A DNA stretch of 64,000 bases from Loripinus fragilis (GCA_964019695.1 CAXHUL010000519.1:176723-240722); one strand, 5' to 3'. Numbered from the stretch's first letter, positions 1 to 10,870 are shown. Made by a program: numbers and translations. Notes: a model not told the origin generated them from the sequence alone.

Positions 1-299
1 CAACTATATTGATTACATAGGTGTGATAACGTAATGCATGCTACTACAAAAAATCTGTTTGATAGTCAATGCATCATCAAAGCATGCAGTGGAGACAAAT
101 TTACTTAAAATTTCTTAGCATCACAACCCATGTCAAACAGTTTGGTTCCTATCAGGTCTTTCAATTTGTTGTGCCCGTCCTGATCTAGGTATAAACTGTT
201 TGCAAAAGGTTATCAACAGTTGACATTTGCAGTCAAGGAGTTAAATACTTTACGTGGGTTTTGTTCATAAAGTTAACAGTATGTAGAACCTCAACTAGT

Positions 300-817
300 A
301 AAACATGTGACCTCCACAGCAGAGCCTGATGATTTTTGGCCCTCAGAGGCATAATTTGAACAAACTTGGTAAAGGTTCACTAGATGATGCTACAAACATA
401 ATATTAAGTCTCTAGGCCTAGTGATTTCAGGCTATTTTTATGTATTCCCTATATAATGCTACTCTTATATACATTTACGAATCTGCTTGCTAATGTATGG
501 CCTATCTTGAATCAGTTAGAACGCACAGCAACGCCACACAGTGGACAGCTTACGTAGCTGTTATGCTGCACAATTGCATCACCCACGATTGTGCAGCGTA
601 AGAGCTATGATGCCGTGGCGTTACCGTAGCTTCTAAGCCATTCCAGATACCCTGTATGGTCGCAAGCAAATTTGTAAATTACTATAATAACAAAGGAACA
701 ATTGGCCTATCAAAGGGAAAGTTGTTTAAAGGAAATTGTTGACATATATCAAACGGACAAACAGACTGATGGATAACAGACATCATAGGGATCACAATAG
801 CTCAGGTGAGCTAAAAT
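300..817 (+). repeat. Pearl-like repeat: one ~165-bp unit plus hairpin-type end, with a foldback inside
   Basis: One unit of the dispersed ~165-bp family lies at about 300-465, recognised by 'ggcataatttgaacaaacttggtaaaggttcac' and 'gatgctaca'. The family's characteristic end follows at about 718-817: a degenerate ACAGAC run, then 'gatcacaatagctcaggtgagcta'. Between them, about 519-630 folds back on itself, with 'aacgccac' against 'gtggcgtt' and 'tgcacaatt' against 'gattgtgca', which suggests a small inserted MITE. No coding sequence is recognised in 1-1080. Confidence 0.6.
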
Positions 818-1079
818 TGCACCTTAGAATTCCAAATAGTTTTACCAAAGATGAGAAGATGAATATTGCCAATCTCTGCTAATGCTTTTGATATGTCATT
901 CTCTTCAAGAATAAATGGCTTGGCTTTTTCTTCTCATATTTTACTCCCATTTGAAATTACTTCATTTTTAGAAGAATCTGTCACGAGTATCTAATAAGCG
1001 TTTCAGTTGCTTAGTTCACCTTTTCACAACTACAGATGTTAGTATATGAACATGTACAGAGACTGTCCAGTGAGCTGAA

Positions 1080-1885
1080 GTCAAAACAGATATTTACTTG
1101 TTGTTCAGTGGCAGCTGTTAACGAGAAAGGCCTTAAAATAACTAGCCATTTACAAAACACTCCCACAAAGTTCTTATTTCTGTTGGCATATTTTGGTTAA
1201 GGATGCTTGTATATAACAATGCATTTAGCATTGTGGCATAGCAATGCATCTAACAATTTGGTCTCATCCTGCCCTTCCTGACTCCTGAAGATAGTTTTGC
1301 AGACTATATGGATATATAGTATGTAAATGCTAATACTGAATGACGTTGAACAGGGTACAAGCCTTATAACTCCATCTGTGTCCCACTACAGTAATGATTT
1401 ACATAGGGACTGTTTTATCTTTCATTTGTTGATAAATGGAACACAGGAAATAACCTGTACAAGTGGCTATTGTTGTAATGCTTCTCTCTATACAGATATT
1501 GAGTGTCACCAAGTCAGTTCTACAGATACCAAAATACTTTCCATTTAAACAATATGTGGAGGTGTGAATTCTCTGACATGAGCATAACTGCAAGGCATGC
1601 ACATTAAGTTTTCACAGATCTCTTTAGCGCCTTCTTCAAGCCAATTTTTACAATGATTTGATTGTTCAAATCCACAAATATGTTGTGCAAGCAATCGTAA
1701 ACAGATCTTTGATAGTCACTTCCAAGAGTATGCAGAGCAGCAATGACAATCTTCAGAATTCTCTGAATACAAGGTCTCTTAGATATCTTCTAGTTGACCA
1801 TAATATGGGTAATATGTTTTCATGTTTCAAGTGTTGTCTTCTTTCCCACTACAAAGAAAAAAACATCACATAAGTAATGAACAGG
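1080..1885 (+). repeat. Dispersed repeat, inverted partner of 52130-52960
   Basis: Reading the reverse complement of 52130-52960 reproduces this stretch closely. Shared anchors are 'acgagaaaggcctta', 'gcatgcatctaac'-type text, 'cctgcccttcctgactcctgaagatagttttgcagact' and 'cacaaatatgt'. Both copies also share a short open frame with the words HKYV, VTSKSM, LRYLL and HYKE. It is an ancient inverted duplication or two copies of one interspersed element. The family is not recognised. Confidence 0.65.
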
Positions 1886-2189
1886 AGCTACAACATTTAT
1901 AACATCCAAATATTTATAAAACTGGTATGACCAGACATACTGAATACAGCACCAATGTCTTGTAGAGCACTGTATAATAGACTAGAATTCAGAGAATAGG
2001 ATGTGTCCCCTGACAAAACAGAAGTCAAACAAGGCAAATTTGTCTAGGTTATATCCCCAGCCAAGGTTCATTTTAGAGAAACTTATAAATCACAAAACAT
2101 AAAAAAAATTCTCTAACCCCTAAGTTCACCTTGGGTATCATACAGATCAAAGTTAAATGTCTACCAACTAGTTTTCAGTGGTTAGTTGA

Positions 2190-2623
2190 ATAAAAATAAA
2201 CTAACCTGTACAATTTCAACCATGTTGCTGCATTTTGTGATTCCCTTTAATTTGATAGGCAACAGGACAATGATCCCATCCCCAGGGTGGGTGGGTGGTA
2301 TGGTGCGCAGGCAAAATATTTGCTACAATGTTGCTGCATTCGTGATTCCCTTTAATTTGATAATAGGCAACATGACCATAATCTGAAAAAGTTGAATTTA
2401 GACCTTTTAATCCCTAGGGTCAGGGGGGGGGGGATTTGCCTGAGGGCAAGATATTTGCTACCTTGCTGCTATATTTCGTGATTCCATTTAGTTTGATATG
2501 CAACATGACCATGTTCTGAAAAAGTTGAATTTTGACCTATTGACCGTATCTCCAGGGTGGGGGGAGGGGGTTAGGGGAATCTGCAGGCAAAGTATTTGCT
2601 ACCTTGTGAGTGCATTTGTGATT
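2190..2623 (+). repeat. Tandem array of ~140-bp units, left part
   Basis: Units repeat 'ctgcattcgtgattccctttaatttgatatgcaacatgaccatgttctgaaaaagttgaattttgacctattgacc' followed by a G-rich 'ccagggtggggggaggg' stretch, at about 2250, 2357 and 2493. The array breaks off at 'gtgcatttgtgatt' and resumes at about 3950 with 'ccctttaatttgatatgcaac', so it was split by the element at 2624-3920. The same family is common in bivalve non-coding DNA. No gene is present. Confidence 0.75.
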
Positions 2624-3920
2624 ATACCCGCTTTTTTCTTTAGAAAAAAAGGGTATATTAATTTTGTGTCAAAGTTGGTCCGTCTGTCTGTCTGTCCGTC
2701 CGTGCGTACGTCCGTCCGTCACGTTTCTTGTAAATGTATCTCCTCCTAAACCGTTAGAGGTAACAACTTCAAACTTTGTAGTTAAAAAGATCACATGATG
2801 TAGAGGGTACTGGGCAACATTTCGTGTGACCTTGACCCCAAGGTCAAGGTCAAATGTTGTATTTTCTTGTAAATGTATCTCCTCCTAAACGGTAAGATAT
2901 AGGAACTTCAAACTTTGTAGCTGAATAGGTCACATGATGTAGAGGGTACTGGGCAATATTTTGTGTGACCTTGACCCCAATGACCTTGACCCCAAGGTCA
3001 AGGTCAAATATTGAATTTTCTTGTAAATGTATCTCCTCCTAAACAGTTAGACCTAGCAACTTCAAACTTTGTAGCTGAAAAGGTCACATGATGTAGAGGG
3101 TACTGGGCAACATACCAAGGTCAAGGTCAAAGGTCAAATATTGAATTTTCTTGTAAATGTATCTACTCCTAGACGGTTAGACCTAGCAACTTCAAACTTT
3201 GTAGCTGGATGGGTCACATGATGTAGAGGGTACTGGGCAACATTTTGTGTGACCTTGACCCCAAGGTCAAGGTCAAATATTGAATTTCTTGCAAATGCTT
3301 CTCTTCCTAAAGCTTTTGATGTAGTAACTTCAAACTCTGTAGGTGCATAGGTCACATGATGTAGAGGGCAGTGGGCAACATTTAGAGTGACCTTGACCTG
3401 ACGGTCAAGGTCAAATAATGTACTTTCTTGTAAGTGCATTTTCTCCTAAACTGCTGGACAGGGAGCGCAGTGGCTCAGTGGTAGAGTGCTTGACTTGAGA
3501 CCGAAGGGCACGGGTTCGAGCCTCACAGGCGTCACTGCGTTGTGGTCCTTGAGCAAGACACATTTATCCCAGCTTGGTACTGGTTCAATCCAGGAAGACC
3601 CGTCCCTATATAACTGAAAGATTGTAGATGGGATGTAAAGAATCAACTCAAACAAAAAACAAAAACTGCTGGACGTAGCAATTTCAAATTTTGCAGGTGC
3701 AAAGTTAATATATTTTGGAGGGCACTGGACAACACTTGGTATGGGTCCCATAGGTCAAGGTCATATAGTGTATTTTTGTAAATGCTTCTTCTCCTTAACC
3801 ATTGGACATAGCAACTTCAAACTTTACAGGTACATAGGTCATATTATGTTGAAGGTACTGAGCTACATTTTGTGTGACCTTGACCCCAAGGTAAAGGTTA
3901 TAGGTCAAAAAGCGGGTATT
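2624..3920 (+). mobile_element. TIR-bounded element carrying a ~135-bp tandem array
   Basis: The outer ends are inverted: 'tacccgcttttttctttag' on the left and 'caaaaagcgggtat' on the right. The left end runs into a GTCTGTCCGTCC microsatellite. About six internal units then repeat 'cttgtaaatgtatctcctcctaaac', 'aacttcaaactttgtagctg', 'ggtcacatgatgtagagggtactgggcaac' and 'gaccttgaccccaaggtcaaggtcaa'. There is no coding capacity, so the element is non-autonomous. It interrupts the ~140-bp array on both sides and is itself interrupted by the SINE at 3460-3662. Confidence 0.75.
3460..3662 (+). mobile_element. tRNA-derived SINE, family A, full length with 12-bp TSD
   Basis: The 5' tRNA-like head carries an A box (TGGCTCAGTGG) and a B box (GGTTCGAGCC). 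The body reads 'gtggtccttgagcaagacaca...actggttcaatccaggaagaccc' and the 3' end 'actgaaagattg...gatgggatgtaaagaatcaa' followed by an AAAC-rich tail. The direct repeat AAACTGCTGGAC at 3448-3459 and 3663-3674 is the target-site duplication. This implies LINE-machinery insertion into the tandem unit. Confidence 0.9.
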
Positions 3921-3944
3921 TGCCATGGTGTACCATCGACTTCT

Positions 3945-4620
3945 GCTCTAGTTCCCTTTAATTTGATATGCAACATGACCAGGTTCTGAAAAAGTTGACT
4001 TTTGACCTATTGACCCCATCCCCAATCAAGTGGGGGGAGGGTAAGGGGGTCAGCGGGCAAAATATTACCTACCATTTTGCTATACTTTGTGCTTCAATTT
4101 AAGTTGATATGCAACATGGCCATGTTCTGAAAAAATTGAATTTTGACCTATTTACCGCATCTCAAGGGTGTGTGGGGGGGGGGGGGTGGGAGTAGTGGAA
4201 AAATATGTTCAACCTTGTGGGTGCATTAGTGATTCCCTTTAATATGATATGATACATGACCATGTTCTGAAAAGTTGAATTTTGACTCCCAGGGTTCGGT
4301 TGGGGGGCTGCCTGCCAAGTATTTGCTACCATGATGCTGCATTCATGATTCCATTTAATTTGATATGCAACATGAACATGTTCTGAAACAGTTGAATTTC
4401 AACATTTTGACCTACCCTAAGTCCACCCAGGGGGTCGAACCCAGGTTTTGGAACAATAATCAAGTTTGATATGTTTCATATTTATTGTACTTCTGCCTGC
4501 ATGCCAAATTTTATTAAAAAATATTGACAACTGAGGGAGTTAGTGCGAAACTTAAGTATTTGACCTCTGTTCCCCACTAAGGGGTCAGGGGGGTGGGGTA
4601 AAATTTTAGTCACTGTCATG
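3945..4620 (+). repeat. Tandem array of ~140-bp units, right part
   Basis: This continues the array at 2190-2623, with units starting near 3964, 4104, 4244 and 4360 ('ttgatatgcaacatgaccatgttctg'). The G-rich spacer expands to runs such as 4173-4186. The array fades after about 4450 into related but diverged sequence. No gene is present. Confidence 0.7.
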
Positions 4621-4648
4621 CTTATCTACAGGCACTGGGTAATCCTGG

Positions 4649-4823
4649 TTTTGTGTGTTTTATTTGATTCTTTATGTCTCATCAACAATCTTTCAGTTAT
4701 AAAGGAACGGGTCTTCCAGGGCTGAACCAGTACTAAGATAGGATTAATGTTCTTGCTCAAGGACACAACGCAGCGACACCAGTGAGGCTCGAACCCGCGG
4801 TCTCCAGTCGAGCACTCTACCAC
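4649..4823 (-). mobile_element. tRNA-derived SINE, family A, with 9-bp TSD
   Basis: Read on the minus strand, a degenerate tRNA-like head (B box complement 'ggctcgaaccc') is followed by the family body 'aaccagtactaag' and the tail 'aatctttcagtt...tctcatcaac' with a TTTGTGTG-rich end. TAATCCTGG at 4640-4648 and 4824-4832 is the apparent target-site duplication. Several substitutions show it is older than the copy at 3460. Confidence 0.82.
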
Positions 4824-4859
4824 TAATCCTGGCCTATAGTGAGAAGTTGTCAGATATTA

Positions 4860-6236
4860 TAGTTTTGGAGAATTCCACAAAAAAGCCAATATAGCTTTTG
4901 CATCAGCCTAAACCTATGTAAACTAGAGGAACTGAAGGTCATGAAGCGCTCACATGATCTCCTTAATAATGTTAAAATAGGTCAAGGTCAACTACGGCTT
5001 ATAATGAAACATATTTTGTTTAACATATATGGGGGATGCAGCCATTTTTGTCAAGTGACATTTGGTACTTGACCATTGTCTCATTAGGTTTAAATTATTT
5101 TCTGGCAAGTATTATGATTTTGGCTTAAACAGTTATAGAAAAATGAACATTTCAATATTTTCCCATGCAAATGCATTAGGAATCAAATTTGAGTTGCCAT
5201 ATATTAATTCAAGGTCAACCTAGATTTACTATTTGAGCAAACCTGGTAGGGCCCACATGCCAAAGCTACATACCGAGTCCCAAGACCATTGGCTTTTTGG
5301 TTCCATAGAAGAAGATATTTAAAGGGTTTTTTACTATATATAGGCGTGGTGGCCATCTTGGTCATGTGACCAGAACATTTTGTATAAATTTTGGCTAACC
5401 TATCATAAGGAATCTTCATATAATTTTGGTTCAATAGGCCTAGTGGTTTCTGAGAAAACTGTTTTAAGCTGTTGATGGGACTCCAAATGGAGACCTTGGC
5501 TGAAAAATCAAAAGTCAACATTGACCTTTGAAACTTATTCATAGCCATTGTCTCATTAGGTTTAACATGTCAAGTGAGAATAATGACTTTGGCTTCAACA
5601 GTATTCAAAAAATCAACTTTTAAAAACAATTCAATTTAAATGCATTAGGAAGCAAATTTGACCTTGATGTTAAGTAGGTAAAGGTTAACTTAGGATCATC
5701 ATTTGAACAAATTTGGTAGGCCCCACATCCCAAATGCTACATACCACGTCCAAGGTCATTGGCCATCTGGTTCTTGAGAAGTAGATTTTTAAAGTTTTTA
5801 CCATATATGGGTGTGGCGGCCATCTTGGTCATGTGACCATAACAATTTGTATAAATTTGGCCAACTTAGCATAAGGAGAATTTTGAGTCCAATTTGCCTA
5901 ATGAAATTTGAGTTCAATTTGCCTAGTGGTTTCTCAGAAGTTTTAATATGTCGATGGGACTCCAATATGCGTGACTTTGGCTGAAAGGTCAACGTTGACC
6001 TTTGGAACTTATTTATAGCCATTGTCTCATTAGGTTTAAAATATCAAGTGAGAATAGTGACTTTGGCTTCAACAGTATTCAAAAAATCAACTCTCCATAT
6101 GACATTTGAGTTTAATTGGCCCAGTGGTTTCAGAGGAGATGTTTGAAAATGTTGACAGATGGACGACAGACAGACAGACGCCCGAGTGACTGGTATACTA
6201 TTAGCTCACCCATGAGCCTTTGGCTCAAGTGAGCTA
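4860..6236 (+). repeat. ~470-bp tandem repeat array with hairpin-type end
   Basis: The phrase 'ccattgtctcattaggttta' recurs at about 5075, 5546 and 6017, giving a ~470-bp period. Inner phrases also repeat ('gtggccatcttggtcatgtgac', 'cctagtggtttctgagaa'). The array ends with 'gacgacagacagacagacg' and the hairpin TAGCTCACCCATGAGCC...GGCTCAAGTGAGCTA, the same end structure as the pearl-like arrays elsewhere in the window. Open frames here (such as 5204-5548 minus) are by-products of the repeat. Confidence 0.72.
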
Positions 6237-6508
6237 ATTTACAGGAAACTGTTCTGTGACAGTTATGAGATAAATCAGTATGGCATCACAAGCAAAATTT
6301 TGAACACTTTTCCCTTTCCGTTCTCAAATAACATGTCGGCTATCAGGGCTAGAATTTACAAAATGCTTGTCAGAATAGCAAACAGGGAAGACCATGATCA
6401 GACTGCTTCTTATTCAGAAGCAGCCTGATCTTGATCTGCACTGGTAATCTATGCATTTTTTGCAGGCAACTAGTGTTCAAAATTAAGAACATTTACAGTA
6501 ATACATAC

Positions 6509-6670
6509 TTTCTATCTATTATTTCTTTTTCATCTAATGGTCCTGGTAAATCTCTCTTGTTGCCTAAAACTAAGCCAGGGATTCCCTGTAACTGTGGTTT
6601 ATCTAAGAGGTTGCGTAGTTCATTCCATGATGCTTCCACCTTGTCATGATCAGCTGCATCTACCATATAT
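6509..6670 (-). CDS. ARL8: ARL8 small GTPase, internal exon ([10 protein letters not shown] ... DEKEIIDR)
   Basis: ARL8 is an Arf-like GTPase on lysosomes that links them to kinesin through effectors such as PLEKHM2 (known for the family). The 162-nt exon encodes the second half of the G domain: [26 protein letters not shown], the guanine-specificity motif NKRD within [10 protein letters not shown], then DEKEIIDR. A pyrimidine-rich acceptor (tttctcctttatagatag) precedes it and a GTATGT donor follows. The exon starts and ends in phase 2 and stays in frame. At positions that I recall as invariant in animal ARL8, it reads GIPGLV for [13 protein letters not shown] for EASRNEL, and a Lys codon where Met is usual at the 3' junction. 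It could be a diverged paralogue or a decaying copy, but there is no stop or frameshift. The downstream exon (beginning NLSAIQDRE in relatives) was not found in 1-6500. Confidence 0.88.
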
Positions 6671-6780
6671 CTATCTATAAAGGAGAAATTGGAGTAAATG
6701 GGTCTCGTCGCAAGAAAACCTGTCTTCTTCGTTTCTGACCAGGTCATGCTCAAAGCAGCCTGCTCAGCGACAGAGACTAG

Positions 6781-6985
6781 TTAGAAAATTGAAACTTGAA
6801 AGATATTTTGCTTTCCAGTAAGTGAATAACGAAGGCTCTGATCAGACGGAGAAGGCTGGTCTGCACCTTTGTTGTTTGCAAACCTAGAAAACAGTTTTTT
6901 TCGCATCATAGAGGCCCAGCAACTCAGTAAAAAAAGGCTAAAAAGGTGTAAAAATAAGAATGATTTTTTTTTGCTGTTCATTTTC
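6781..6985 (-). repeat. Interspersed repeat with 'FANNKGADQP' reading
   Basis: The minus strand encodes the phrase LFSRFANNKGADQP followed by SDQSLRYSLTGK. I recall this phrase as a translated repeat recurring in predicted invertebrate proteins, which marks repeat-derived sequence rather than a gene. It lies in the intron side of the ARL8 locus. Neighbouring 7000-7075 holds a degenerate copy of the CTCAAAAGAACC...GGTTCTTTTGAG hairpin. Confidence 0.4.
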
Positions 6986-7254
6986 AGATAACCATGTAGA
7001 CACTAGACAGTACAAAAACCGTCTCAAAGGGATGGTTCTTTTGAGACCCAAAACATATGGTTAAACTGATGGATAAGAAAACAATTTTTACCACTTTGCA
7101 TGCTGGGTGATCTAACTGGTTCATTTTGTCTGCTGATGCTTTTTTCATGAGACCAACCTTAACTCTGAATGCTGGGTAATTTTTCATGATCTTTTTGTTG
7201 TCCGCTGACTTTATTCATAATGAACTTTTTTCAAAAAATGCTCTCAGGAATTCT

Positions 7255-7345
7255 TTTAGACTCAGTGTCAATCAGTTTGGATCCAGATCAGGCCCGATGT
7301 TTCATCGGGCCTAATCTGGGTCCAAAACTGTTTGCAAAGATCAGC
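7255..7345 (+). repeat. ATCAGGCC inverted module
   Basis: 'atcagtttggatccagatcaggcccgatg' is followed by 'catcgggcctaatctgggtccaaaactgtttgcaaag', an imperfect inverted repeat of about 25 bp. This is the most frequent small module in the window, with larger clusters at 23.7-25.1, 43.4-45.7 and 46.8-48.0 kb. Confidence 0.7.
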
Positions 7346-7435
7346 AGCAGATGATAAAATTCACCGCTGACAGGCAAAGAGTCAACTTATGAGAGTTTGG
7401 TAATACCAACATACAGGTCAATTTTGATAGAGCCA

Positions 7436-8065
7436 GGCCTCTAGATAGGAGTGTGAAGTTGAAAATTAAATTTCTTATTTTTCAACTAAAACATATGTTG
7501 CGGGTACTCAAAAGAAGCGTCTCAATGAGACGGTTCTTTTGAGCACCGTAAACAAATGTTAAAACTATAAGATAAGAAATTATTAACATTTTTATGCTCA
7601 AATTTTTTTGCTATCAAGACCTATGCAGAGCCATGCTTTTAACACACAAATCTTGAAACAACAAATTAGCCAGCACCTAAGATTTTGGTACTTATTACAG
7701 GTATACACTAGCTGTGAAGGCTCAGATACACCGCATATAAACAGTCTAACCAGAATCTTCACTTCCAGCACACACAAAGAAGAGAAATAGGTCATCTCTC
7801 ACCCCACTTGATAGCTATGGATGCATGTTTAAAGAATGACTTAATTCATAATATTGCATAAATTATGTGCCACATAATAGGTCCAGATAGGCAAATAAGT
7901 TCAGCATACAATTGTGAATATTTCCTTACCTATCAATTTTAACATGTGTTTTGGGTGCTCAAAAGAACCGTCTCATCGATACATTTTTTGAATACCCACA
8001 ACTTATGTTTTGCTTCAGAAATAATTAAAAATAATTTTCACATAGGCACTCTTATCTGGAGGCCT
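7436..8065. mobile_element. MITE with ~20-bp terminal inverted repeats
   Basis: The left end 'aggcctctagataggagtg' pairs with the right end 'cactcttatctggaggcct'. Inside, 7504-7547 forms a near-perfect hairpin (gtactcaaaagaagcgtctca / tgagacggttcttttgagcac), with a second half-copy at about 7953-7980. There is no coding capacity. It lies in the ARL8 intron between 6670 and 10963. Confidence 0.65.
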
Positions 8066-8550
8066 GCGGCAAACTTTTAAAATGTTATTAATGCACAGCT
8101 TTGGTACCTTAAATATATTCTTTCCTGGCCACTCAATTTTACTTTTGCTGATCCTTTACTACGCTCTTATGTTATGATTGGCCCTGGAAGATGACTAGTG
8201 ACTGAAAGTATCCAGCCACGTGTTGACTGAAATGTAGACAAAGTATAAGCCTATGTTTTCCCCAAATGTTGACGAATATTTCGTAAATTTATGAAACAAC
8301 AGCGACATGATTTTCAATACATTAATGTTTGACAGCTCCCTCTGGAGAGGACAAAACCCTCGGGCTTAGCCCTCGATTTATAACATGTCCCTCGGGACAT
8401 GGCAAGTGTTTGAACCCTATATACATGTATGTAATTTGTAAAGTACTAGAATCTCATGAACTGGCTCAAATGTAATAAATGGACATCACATAGGTCTTGT
8501 TTTAGCGCAAAATTGTACATGTAATTATTTCTTACCCATAAATTTATACA

Positions 8551-8672
8551 TATATTTTGGGCGCTCAAAAGAACCCTCTCAATACCATCTCATTGAGACG
8601 GTTCTTTTGAGTACCCACAACATATGTTTTGGTTGATAAAAAAGAAAACACACTCTTATCTGGAGGCCTGAC
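8551..8672. repeat. Partial copy of the 7436-8065 MITE with hairpin
   Basis: The hairpin at 8563-8616 (GCTCAAAAGAACCCTCTCAATACC / GAGACGGTTCTTTTGAGTACCC) is followed by 'acatatgttttgg' and the terminal sequence 'cactcttatctggaggcct'. The same order occurs at the right end of the MITE at 7436-8065. The left half is missing. Confidence 0.6.
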
Positions 8673-8969
8673 ATCAGACCCCACAGGATACCTGGCATGT
8701 GCATAAAAATGTTACATAATGCTCTGTATGGGACATGTCAACAAAAACCTCAATTGGGCAAGCCCACTTTTCTATTAATTCTATACAAATAAACAAATAT
8801 ACATGATGAAAATATTTGGGCAAGTACATGACATGTAATACAAGAATCTATCATGAGTGTGAAGGTGGGACCGAGGATCACCGATTGGCATCACAAGGCT
8901 TGCCGAGTGATGAAAAACAGTGATCACAAGGGACAGATTTTCCTATCGCATCCTCACACGAATAATTTT

Positions 8970-9168
8970 GTTTGTTTGGTTTGATTCTTTTCGTCCCATC
9001 AACAATCTTTCAGTTAAACAGGGACAGGTTCCTGGGTTGAACCAGTACTAAGCTAGGATAAACGTGTTTTGCTCAAGGACCACAATGCAGTGACGCGGGT
9101 GAGGCTCGAACCCACAGCCTCTCGGTTTCTAATCAAGCACTCTACCACTGAGCCATTGCGCTCCCTCA
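8970..9168 (-). mobile_element. tRNA-derived SINE, family A, with 15-bp TSD
   Basis: A full-length minus-strand copy has head 'gggagcgcaatggctcagtggtagagtgcttga' (as reverse complement), family body and a TTTG-type tail at the low-coordinate end. CACACGAATAATTTT at 8955-8969 and 9169-9183 is the target-site duplication. The B box is 'ggctcgaaccc' in complement. Confidence 0.9.
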
Positions 9169-9365
9169 CACACGAATAATTTTTCTTGCTCACCACTTAA
9201 TACCTCATTTATATTGGAAAAATCTTGAAAAAAGCCTTCCAGAAAATCCTGAATATGCTGAGATGCGACATGGTGATATCACATTTTAACATTACAATGA
9301 CGTCACGGATCAACGTATAGCCAGCGTGCCGCTGTTCATTTTTTATCTTTCCCTAGGGCTGGTAT

Positions 9366-9550
9366 GGGTATGTGAGATAAATAGAATACATCCTTGGTGT
9401 CCAGTGGCGACAGAAAAATCCCAACCTGAGGGCCTACCCTTCTAGTGGGAAACCAGGCTTGCCGAGTTTCCCACTGAACAGTGGACTTGAGGGTTGGGAT
9501 TTTTCTGGAAACACTGAACACCAATGATCGATTCTTTTTCTCACATACCA
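9366..9550. mobile_element. Long-arm foldback MITE
   Basis: Most of this ~185-bp stretch is one inverted repeat. The left arm reads 'gtatgtgagataaatagaat...ggtgtccagtg...cagaaaaatcccaacc'. The right arm reads 'ggttgggatttttctg...cactgaacacc...gattctttttctcacatac'. No coding content. Confidence 0.75.
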
Positions 9551-9626
9551 GACCGTAGGGTACGGTACAGTATATCTGTTGGTGACGTCACTGAGGTTGA
9601 TGTTTACAGTCAATGACGGGCGCTGT

Positions 9627-9723
9627 TGTTTTTTTTGTTTGATTTGATTATTTACGTCCACTCAACAATCTTTCAGTTATGCGGGACTGGTCTTCCTGGG
9701 TTGAACCAGTACTAAGCTAGGAT
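9627..9723 (-). mobile_element. 5'-truncated family-A SINE with 15-bp TSD
   Basis: Only the 3' half is present (tail, 'aatctttcagttatgcggga', 'tgggttgaaccagtactaagctagg'). The tRNA head is absent. AATGACGGGCGCTGT at 9612-9626 and AATGACGGGTGCTGT at 9724-9738 flank it, so truncation occurred during target-primed insertion. Confidence 0.88.
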
Positions 9724-10569
9724 AATGACGGGTGCTGTACAAATCAACTTGAAACAGCGAATAAACAGCGCATAAAACAATGAACAAATGGTTATTTTAT
9801 CAAAATGGATTTACAAGAACTAGCTTATCAGCCACAGTAACTTGATTAACTAATTTTGTTGAGGAAAATGAGTTTCTTTTTTTTACATTGTCAAGGCTTC
9901 CCAATCTCGGTGCATTCAGTCACTCAATGTCCAACATGTCAAATATGTCAATCGCAATGCACTCAGCATGTTCAAAGCATTGAATAAATGTTTTACATTT
10001 TGCTTTATACCACGCTGAAAGCAGACTTAAATTGCTGAAATTTCAGCATTGACATTTTTCCTGACTGTCAACAATTCAACTTTCGTTTTCGAAGGAATAC
10101 AGTCTGGCGCCAAAAATGTCGCATGTGGGTTATCTTGCATTAATTAGGAACAGGCTCCGTATGGCTTATCTTGTATTAGTTACGCTTATCTCATATGGGT
10201 AGTGATGTGGGACAGATTTGTGGGACAGGGAGCTAACATAGGGATCACTCGACCTTGTATGCATTGGTATGTGAGAAAGTAATATCTCACATGGGTAAAA
10301 ACAACAGATATCCCGATCTGGTGTGCGAGAAATGCATATGCCCAAAAGTATCCTTTTAAAGCCCATGCTGATGCATCAAGGGGTCTTATTTTTGGTCTGA
10401 TCATGAGTCATCATCTACACCGATAATGATAATTTTGCAAAGAGAAGTTAAATCTCTAGCGAGTACATAATTTGCGCAGGCTTGCATGTGCCTTCTTTTC
10501 TCAAAAATGGGATAAGTGCCAAAATCTCATTAATTGGCTAATGTACATGTATTGTATACTGGTGCTCAT

Positions 10570-10570
<1 letters not shown>

Positions 10571-10617
<47 letters not shown>
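10571..10617 (+). repeat. Poly-G run of 47 bases
   Basis: Uninterrupted G homopolymer. It sits in the ARL8 intron close to exon 10963-11043, in a window with many shorter G or C runs (about 2427, 4177, 20948, 26584, 34830, 39546, 43687, 57282, 62741). Runs this long are prone to sequencing and assembly error, so its length should not be taken literally. The glycine-run frames across it are not genes. Confidence 0.95.
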
Positions 10618-10619
<2 letters not shown>

Positions 10620-10664
10620 ACACATGCATCTTTGTTGGTTTTCTCATCAAATCAATCATTTAAA

Positions 10665-10870
10665 TCTTTGCATGCTGGGTAATTTGTCATGCTTTGTTCT
10701 TAATGTTGCCTGCTGACTTTATTTTCAAATTAAATTAAAATAAAATCCCCCAAAAATCATTAGGGAACACTTTCAAACAGTTTGGATCCAGATCAGGCAG
10801 ACATTCTGTTGGTCCTGATCTTAGTCCAAGCTGTTTGCAAAGGTTATCGGCAGACTACAAAGTCACAACT
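10665..10870 (+). repeat. ATCAGGCC module with 'catgctgggtaattt' leader
   Basis: The order is 'gcatgctgggtaatttgtcatgc', 'gcctgctgactttattt', then the inverted pair 'aaacagtttggatccagatcaggc' and 'cctgatcttagtccaagctgtttgcaaaggttatc'. The same order occurs at about 7090-7350, 19815-20000 and 37760-37870, which defines a ~200-bp interspersed unit. Confidence 0.65.

Noticed and set aside
5204..5548. 114-codon minus-strand frame, and a similar one at 5798-6022
   Set aside because: Both lie in the ~470-bp repeat array and resemble each other only because the array units do. No domain is present.
10472..10716. Glycine-run open frames
   Set aside because: They are translations of the poly-G run.
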